Assembly: GCF_026151205.1 (NCBI RefSeq)
Contig: NC_087073.1
Coordinates: 14,281,837 to 14,341,836, forward strand
DNA from: Bolinopsis microptera
Lineage: Eukaryota; Ctenophora; Tentaculata; Lobata; Bolinopsidae
Reading direction: 5' to 3'
Length of the DNA stretch: 60,000 nucleotides
Shown: positions 1-60,000 of the stretch, piece after piece
Numbering within the stretch: position 1 is the first letter of the stretch
Layout: each line of letters opens with the position of its first letter
The notes under the pieces: model-generated
What the model was told of the DNA's origin: nothing
Seen by the model: the letters and a program-made list of their open reading frames with translations, nothing else
The model's database searches: none
Made by a program: the position numbers and the translations under genes

Positions 1-1082
1 CAGTCCATGCCGTTAGTTACGAATCCCTCCTTCAAGGCAAAGAAATTCAGCTGAAATTACTGGACTATTTCCTGTCTAAAGGTGGAAAAAATAGCCATTC
101 TGACGTCACACCAAAGACAAATGGGGAGCTTGTTGAAGCTGAGAATAGGGCGGAAAAGTCAGTTCTGTGGAGAAATCTCAGACGGGGATCTAGTTTTACA
201 GTTGTTCAGTTAAATAAATGGGAAAAGTCGTTACAAAAAGACGGAATAGAGTTGGAGATGGTTGAATCAGGTAGTTGGGATGTTATGAAGGAATTAGGAT
301 ATGATCACGTGACAGAGAGTAAGAAGGAATACACTGAGGATGAGGTGAAGTGTTTTAAAGAACAAGATGAAGTAGGAAGGAATGCAAAGAACGTAAAGTT
401 AAAGGAAGTAGATTTCTTGGATTGGGAAAGAAGAGAGAAGCAAAAGGCGATATTATTAAGAAAGCACCATGGTACGCCACTAAAGGAAAACAGCGCATTG
501 GCAATCGTGAATCCGTCCACGACTAAGGATGCTGCTTTGTCATCTCCGACAAAATATAGCAACAATAACGCAGACGAAATCACTGAAGTGGCGCCAAAAA
601 GGAAACCAATTGATGATTGTAGCACGGAGTTGAGAGAAATAGGTCGGGAGCTGAAGAAAGAGCTGTGGCCACCACGAATAATCACAATGTGGATGTTTGT
701 TTCAGGGTTTGTGAGCGGTTTTCTCGGAGGTCTGATCAGCGTAAGAGGACCCCCTTTAATTGTATTCTTCTTCTTCTACGATTATCCGAAAGTTCAAGTC
801 AAAGCCAACGGAACGGTTATAGCTGCAGTCAACACGCTGGTCCGGATTATTACTTACATCGTAAAGCCAACTCCGCCAGAGTATGGGCACGATACTTGGT
901 TTGTTGGAGAGGATGTTTGGCTCTATGTGGTGGTGGCAGTGGTCGGGGTACTCGCTTCTCCAATTGGAATTTACCTGTCCAGATATTTGAACAAGTGGAC
1001 CTACAAAGCTGGACTTGCCGTTCTGTTGATCATCAACGGGATCACCATGATTGCTACATCGATAGTAAAGTTGTCCGAATAG
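1..1082 (+). CDS. TauE/SafE-like membrane transporter, 3' part (5' end outside window)
   Basis: The frame starting at base 3 is open without a stop to the TAG at 1080-1082, giving about 359 residues; the first in-window Met is at 252, but the frame continues upstream of it, so the gene enters from the left. The first ~215 residues are hydrophilic and charged (a cytoplasmic loop rich in Lys and Glu). They are followed by about four hydrophobic segments. The first has the pattern SGFLGGLISVRGPPLIVFFF, which matches the start of the second half of the TauE/SafE family (glycine-rich helix plus GPP). The family consists of anion or sulfonate/sulfite permeases built from two inverted halves; only the second half is visible. 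The substrate cannot be told. It lies 475 bp upstream of the first recognised exon of the giant MAM gene on the same strand. Confidence 0.72.
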   Translation, partial: VHAVSYESLLQGKEIQLKLLDYFLSKGGKNSHSDVTPKTNGELVEAENRAEKSVLWRNLRRGSSFTVVQLNKWEKSLQKDGIELEMVESGSWDVMKELGYDHVTESKKEYTEDEVKCFKEQDEVGRNAKNVKLKEVDFLDWERREKQKAILLRKHHGTPLKENSALAIVNPSTTKDAALSSPTKYSNNNADEITEVAPKRKPIDDCSTELREIGRELKKELWPPRIITMWMFVSGFVSGFLGGLISVRGPPLIVFFFFYDYPKVQVKANGTVIAAVNTLVRIITYIVKPTPPEYGHDTWFVGEDVWLYVVVAVVGVLASPIGIYLSRYLNKWTYKAGLAVLLIINGITMIATSIVKLSE

Positions 1083-1121
1083 AGATTCAATGAAGTTTCA
1101 GAAGAATACGGTAACAGAGCT

Positions 1122-1145
1122 CCCCCCCCCCCCCCCCCCCCCCCC
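1122..1145. repeat. poly(C) tract, 24 bp
   Basis: An uninterrupted run of 24 C lies 39 bp after the transporter stop codon, flanked by gagct and taacagagg. It may be a true homopolymer in the 3' UTR or an assembly or sequencing-tail artefact. Confidence 0.9.
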
Positions 1146-1557
1146 TAACAGAGGTCCTTCTACGCTAATCAGGCGAAAGATTAAGACAAAGTGACTTATT
1201 CAGTGGCGTAACGTTTCAGCGGGGCCCTTCGTCACGCCATTAAGTTTAAATCCGTTTTATCTGCATGTATTTTCGAAGCTACAATAAGGAATACTACACT
1301 GGACTTTTATTTCGATAAACTAACCTCATTTTAACCGTGAAATCTGTTTTTTTAAAGTCTCGTTTTATAGCAAGACCAAGTTGTGAACTGTGCATCATGA
1401 ATTAGAATACAATATACAAAGTAAAAAGTTGCTTCTTTTATTTGTCAAAGACTATTAAGAAATGAAAATTTTTGACGCTGGCGAAAAAAATCGACAAACA
1501 TTTTTTTCGAAGATTGAACTAAACTTTTGGTGTAGCCTAACAATAACCCTCTTCCAG
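1146..1557. other. Gap between transporter gene and first giant-gene exon
   Basis: No convincing exon was seen here. A Met at 1462 is in frame with the first Ig exon, but the stretch 1462-1557 reads as a pyrimidine-rich intron end with a good acceptor (ctcttccag) at 1557 and encodes no clear signal peptide. The giant gene's true 5' exons therefore either lie left of the window or were not recognised. Confidence 0.5.
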
Positions 1558-56653
<55,096 letters not shown>

Positions 56654-56733
56654 TGACGTCACAACACATCACATCTGTGTGTGACGTCACTCTGTGACGT
56701 CACCAACCTTCGACCCGCTGTACAATGACGTCA
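56654..56733. promoter_or_regulatory. Cluster of four TGACGTCA (CRE-type) palindromes
   Basis: Perfect TGACGTCA octamers occur at 56654-56661, 56682-56689, 56695-56702 and 56726-56733, beginning immediately after the giant gene's stop. CREB/ATF-type bZIP factors bind this site; activity here, inside a probable 3' UTR, is unproven. Confidence 0.45.
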
Positions 56734-56844
56734 TAAAAGGACAATAACTCGTGACCACAATACCCTGTGACCGTGTAGTGCATTTATTACGTCATTGTTA
56801 TTTAGGTTTAGTTGATAGTTTATTCTAATAAGAATAGCATTCAT

Positions 56845-57085
56845 AATAAACTTTGTAAGTTGTATTTTAGATCCGAGTATATTGTTTAAAGACTGCAATG
56901 TTATCGAGTTAACCGTCTTCTCTTCTTATCTCGAATAAGTTTATTCTTTCGCGTATTGGGAAGGAAACTTGAACTCGTGACTGTCTCAGATCTGTAAGTT
57001 GCGGCGCATTCGAGTGAAATTCGCAACTTTGCTCGGTTGTGTGCAGAAGGGGGTGGTTTGGACTTCATGTTCCCTTGGCAATAAA
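56845..57085 (+). terminator. Candidate polyadenylation signals of giant gene
   Basis: AATAAA hexamers at 56845-56850 and 57080-57085 lie about 190 and 430 bp after the stop codon; the second is followed by a T/GT-rich stretch (57106-57150), as expected downstream of cleavage. Confidence 0.55.
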
Positions 57086-57550
57086 GACGATTTAAAAATA
57101 TTTGGTATATTTTAAGTTTTTTGTATATTTTATTTTGTTTCAGCTTTTATTTATACTGGGACCTGCAGGATTGTATTTTCACGTTTACACTTTACACTGA
57201 CTTATTATATGTTACGTTTTTTGTTTTGTATTGTGAGACTCTTAATTTGTACGAAGTTCGTTGCCAACCTTGATTTTGTATTATCTCTGTTTGTCAATTT
57301 TGTTTAGCACTTCTGTAAGAATTTGTTTTCATTTGTAAAAAGTCATGAATCTATTAATTAAATATTGGCAAATCTCTTAGATGAAACAGTTCATCTTGTT
57401 CTTAAATCGATCAAAATTACCCAAGTGTAAATTGTAAAGACACATAATTTTCGTAGCTCTACAGCAATTAGTTAAATCTCCAAAAATAACATCTTCACAT
57501 AACTAGTAGCACTTTGGTCAATTATAATTATATTACCAACTATGAATCGA
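57086..57550. other. Convergent intergenic region
   Basis: AT-rich sequence between the giant gene's 3' end and the LIM gene's stop; likely 3' UTR of both. No coding signal. Confidence 0.6.
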
Positions 57551-58717
57551 TCACGAAATAACACAACATGTGCTCTGTTTAGTGCTACAGTTTGACTGAG
57601 GTCTCAACAAAGGCTCGCACATCTCAGTGTTCTCCTCTGGCTCAGGTTGTAAGGGAGTGCTAATCTCAACATATGACGTCACTGCTGCTTCAGATGACGT
57701 CACTGGTACTTCTACTGGTGACATGACTCCTTCCTCACCTTGTAGTGATTTAGGTTTGGGAGCAGGTGTGAAGGATACTGTGGAGATCTTCAGAGATTTT
57801 TTGTTGCCGCTGTTCGAGTTGGCTTGTGATGTTGATGTATTTGCTGAGAGTCCGAGTGAATGATTGTAGATACCCAGTAGAGCTGACGAAGTTGAACAAG
57901 TGGACTCAGAATCTGATTCAGATTCGGCCTCTTTGAAGCAGTCTACATGCCAAAAATCACTGTCGATTGCCAGAATATCCAGAACGTTATCAAAACTTTT
58001 ATTGCACACGGAACACTTGACACAATCAACATGATAATGGTTCTCTTCAATAGTCATAACTTGCTCTCCTATAGGCTCCCTGCACTTATTACAGATCTTA
58101 GCAAAGTTTCTGAGCCAGCATGGCTCACAATACGGAACACCGTCAGTATCTCTGAAGAATCCTGTGAGAACTACCCCACAATCAGCACACACAAAACACT
58201 CAGGGTGCCACTTGTAGTCGAGCGCCACCATAGCGGCTGAACCGAGTGGCTTCTTGCAGTACACACACACATCTACTGTTTTTATCTCTTCTGGTTTTGC
58301 TATCTTACATGATACACACAGGATTTTATTGTTTTTTCCGATGAAAATCTCGTCTGAAGGATCAAAGTAACGATCACAAATCCCACAAACAAAACAGTTT
58401 CTGTGATAAAACTTGTCCCCCACTCTAACCCCATCAGCAGAAGTAATACTTTCCCTACAAACCGAGCAAGGTATTTGCTGTTCTTCAAGAGTTTTCGAGA
58501 TGAAATCCATGTTGAGTTCAGTTTCTGATGAGAAATTGTTCGATTCAGATGTCACATCTGGGTGGCCATTTTCCAAAACTGGAGACTGTTCGCTTTCACT
58601 GGTTGTAGTAGGGGTTTCTTCTTGAGATTTTATTATCATACTGGTTTCCCGTGGGTTTATTTTCTGGTAAAGAGATTCGGGGACTTCTGTGTGGATTTGC
58701 TGGTTTAAATCTTTCAT
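57551..58717 (-). CDS. Three-LIM-domain protein with C-terminal CaaX prenylation box
   Basis: Frame of 388 residues, Met at 58717, stop at 57551-57553. An acceptor (ctttcag) 4 bp before the Met implies a 5' UTR intron. Residues 1-83 are Ser/Thr/Glu-rich without a recognised domain. LIM1 is ~84-137 (CSVC, HRNCFVCGIC, CVSC), LIM2 ~151-200 (CVYC, HPECFVCADC, CEPC) and LIM3 ~209-260 (CNKC, HVDCVKCSVC, then HVDC in place of the last C-x2-C). An acidic Ser-rich stretch and a low-complexity tail follow. The end CVIS is a CaaX box. Three LIM domains plus CaaX is the C-terminal plan of Prickle-type planar polarity proteins, but the PET domain that normally precedes is absent. It acts in the cytoplasm, probably membrane-attached. 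Prickle kinship is inference. Confidence 0.85.
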   Translation of the reverse strand: MKDLNQQIHTEVPESLYQKINPRETSMIIKSQEETPTTTSESEQSPVLENGHPDVTSESNNFSSETELNMDFISKTLEEQQIPCSVCRESITSADGVRVGDKFYHRNCFVCGICDRYFDPSDEIFIGKNNKILCVSCKIAKPEEIKTVDVCVYCKKPLGSAAMVALDYKWHPECFVCADCGVVLTGFFRDTDGVPYCEPCWLRNFAKICNKCREPIGEQVMTIEENHYHVDCVKCSVCNKSFDNVLDILAIDSDFWHVDCFKEAESESDSESTCSTSSALLGIYNHSLGLSANTSTSQANSNSGNKKSLKISTVSFTPAPKPKSLQGEEGVMSPVEVPVTSSEAAVTSYVEISTPLQPEPEENTEMCEPLLRPQSNCSTKQSTCCVIS

Positions 58718-60000
58718 TTTCCTGAAAGTTATGTCTCCTGAAAGCTATGTCAAAGACTAAAATCGTAAAGCTTAAAAGTCATACTCATGGGAAACGATTA
58801 CCACACAAATTAGATTTGTTAGGTCATCATTGGCAGCAATGAAGTGACTCTTGCAACTAACAACGTTTACCCAATAATGAGGCCAGCCCAAAACTCAAAA
58901 CTGAGACATTATTCTGATTTTGTTTTTGAGCAGGCACCTTAAATTAAAAATATAAACACGCACGAATGATGAATGAAGTGAAACTAAAAGCCAAAGATTG
59001 AAAATTTTACCTGCTAACTTGTGAAGAACAAAGATTATTCACAATTCAGAGGCAAATGGATTAAAGATTATGACCAAAATTAAATCAGGGTGGCGTGCGC
59101 TAAGCGCAAGTAATTGTTTAATATATTTACCAGATAACGTAAATGTGTTTTGTTCAGAAACCACGGACACGAGAGAAGAAAGAGAAGACAGAAATAAAAC
59201 CAGAACAATAAAAGCTGCCGTTATAAATATTATGAAAAGGAGATGACTCTCAAAGACTCGGAGCTGATAGCTTATAGCTTGAAATTTGACGGTATCCCCG
59301 ACCACCTGCTACGATGTTCGGCATATTCTGGAGATGAATATTATGATGAGTTGTCAAATTTGATAGAGACTTGACATTATAAAGGAGTCAGCTACTTTCA
59401 TCATATTATTTTTACGATTTTACGGACATGAATAGGTACAGATGCACGAACACACGATTGCACTTGATTGTGCAATATTTAAAAAAATCTATTCGTTGGT
59501 AACAGTGCCTACGGCTATTATATGGATCTCTATGGATAAATTTATGATATTATGTTCACTTCACTATTGTCAACAAGGGTATCAACAAATAAGAAGAGGG
59601 GAACAAGCTTATAACAGTGTTATAAGTGTTATAACACTCGAACACCTTTAGTTTCACGTCAGCAGTTAGGTAATTATGGTGATTATGGCCCACCTGTTTA
59701 ACCATTTGGAGTTGTTCTTAGCAAAGGAAACCAGTTGCCATGGCAACTTAGTGAACATGTAGTGGCTAATGTGACCGATATTAAGTATATGTACTAAGAT
59801 GATGGTATGCACTACACATTACACATTACACATTACACAACCATCACAATCACTGCCATGAAAACTCACTCACTGAAGTAAGAACACAATTATTCAGAGA
59901 TGGGCAACGAAACAGAAAACCAGAGAAAGCCATTAACTAGTCACATAACAAGTAGAATATGATGCATGGCCACTGCTTTTAAATACATCAGGAGCTCCCG
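58718..60000. other. Upstream region of LIM gene, no supported coding gene
   Basis: Contains the presumed 5' UTR exon(s) and promoter of the LIM gene on the minus strand, but I could not place them. A minus-strand frame at 59305-59039 encodes one hydrophobic helix (LLFIIFITAAFIVLVLFL) followed by a possible gtaaat donor; it could be the first exon of an unrelated small membrane protein, at low confidence. A short tandem acattac repeat lies at about 59814-59838. Confidence 0.4.

Noticed and set aside
1-1082. Bacterial contamination carrying TauE/SafE
   Set aside because: TauE/SafE proteins also occur in eukaryotes, the sequence composition fits the neighbours and it runs without a break into animal DNA.
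59039-59305. Minus-strand one-helix membrane protein as a firm gene
   Set aside because: Only one hydrophobic segment and a weak donor support it; no second exon was found, so it is noted only in the flanking-region entry.

Overview
This window is animal (metazoan) nuclear DNA. It has GT-AG introns with pyrimidine-rich acceptors, extracellular MAM, LDL-receptor class A (LDLa), Ig, kringle and trefoil modules, class A GPCRs, a LIM protein and transposon relics. Short introns (about 100-400 bp), genes nested inside introns, and a very large mosaic receptor suggest an early-branching marine invertebrate such as a ctenophore or cnidarian. That placement is inference and cannot be proven from this sequence alone.

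Layout. (1) Positions 1-1082 (+) hold the 3' part of a TauE/SafE-type membrane transporter gene. (2) Positions 1558-56653 (+) hold one giant gene. I traced 95 coding exons with continuous reading phase; they sum to 20,253 nt, or 6,750 codons plus stop, with the 5' end not identified. The product is a type I membrane protein: Ig, then 29 MAM domains interleaved with 17 LDLa modules, five more Ig domains, three kringles, a lectin-like pair and a trefoil, then five cysteine-rich ephrin-receptor-like (GCC2/GCC3) repeats, one transmembrane helix and a short tail with an NPxY motif. The architecture resembles the MALRD1/Diet1 class of MAM-LDLa receptors but is much longer. (3) Four introns exceed 2 kb, and every one contains antisense (-) genes: an unrecognised secreted protein (4260-5291), a secreted F5/8C-like lectin (15470-16842) plus a decayed LINE (18874-20116), a GPI-anchored Ly6/uPAR protein (23552-24205), and two paralogous GPCRs (37760-38986 and 39960-40999). 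(4) Positions 57551-58717 (-) hold a three-LIM protein with a C-terminal prenylation box, convergent with the giant gene.

Other elements. Intron 8953-9955 carries an 835-bp foldback element with a possible 8-bp target duplication. Intron 15177-20293 carries a 508-bp element with about 30-bp terminal inverted repeats. Intron 21646-22212 carries seven copies of a 29-bp tandem repeat. A 24-C run lies at 1122-1145. Four TGACGTCA palindromes follow the giant gene's stop codon.

How the parts fit: the giant protein looks like an endocytic or adhesive multi-ligand receptor. The nested genes encode small surface, secreted or signalling proteins that would be transcribed against it. The most unusual features are the kringles and lectin-like repeats placed inside MAM domains at the same internal site, and the complete association of long introns with antisense genes.
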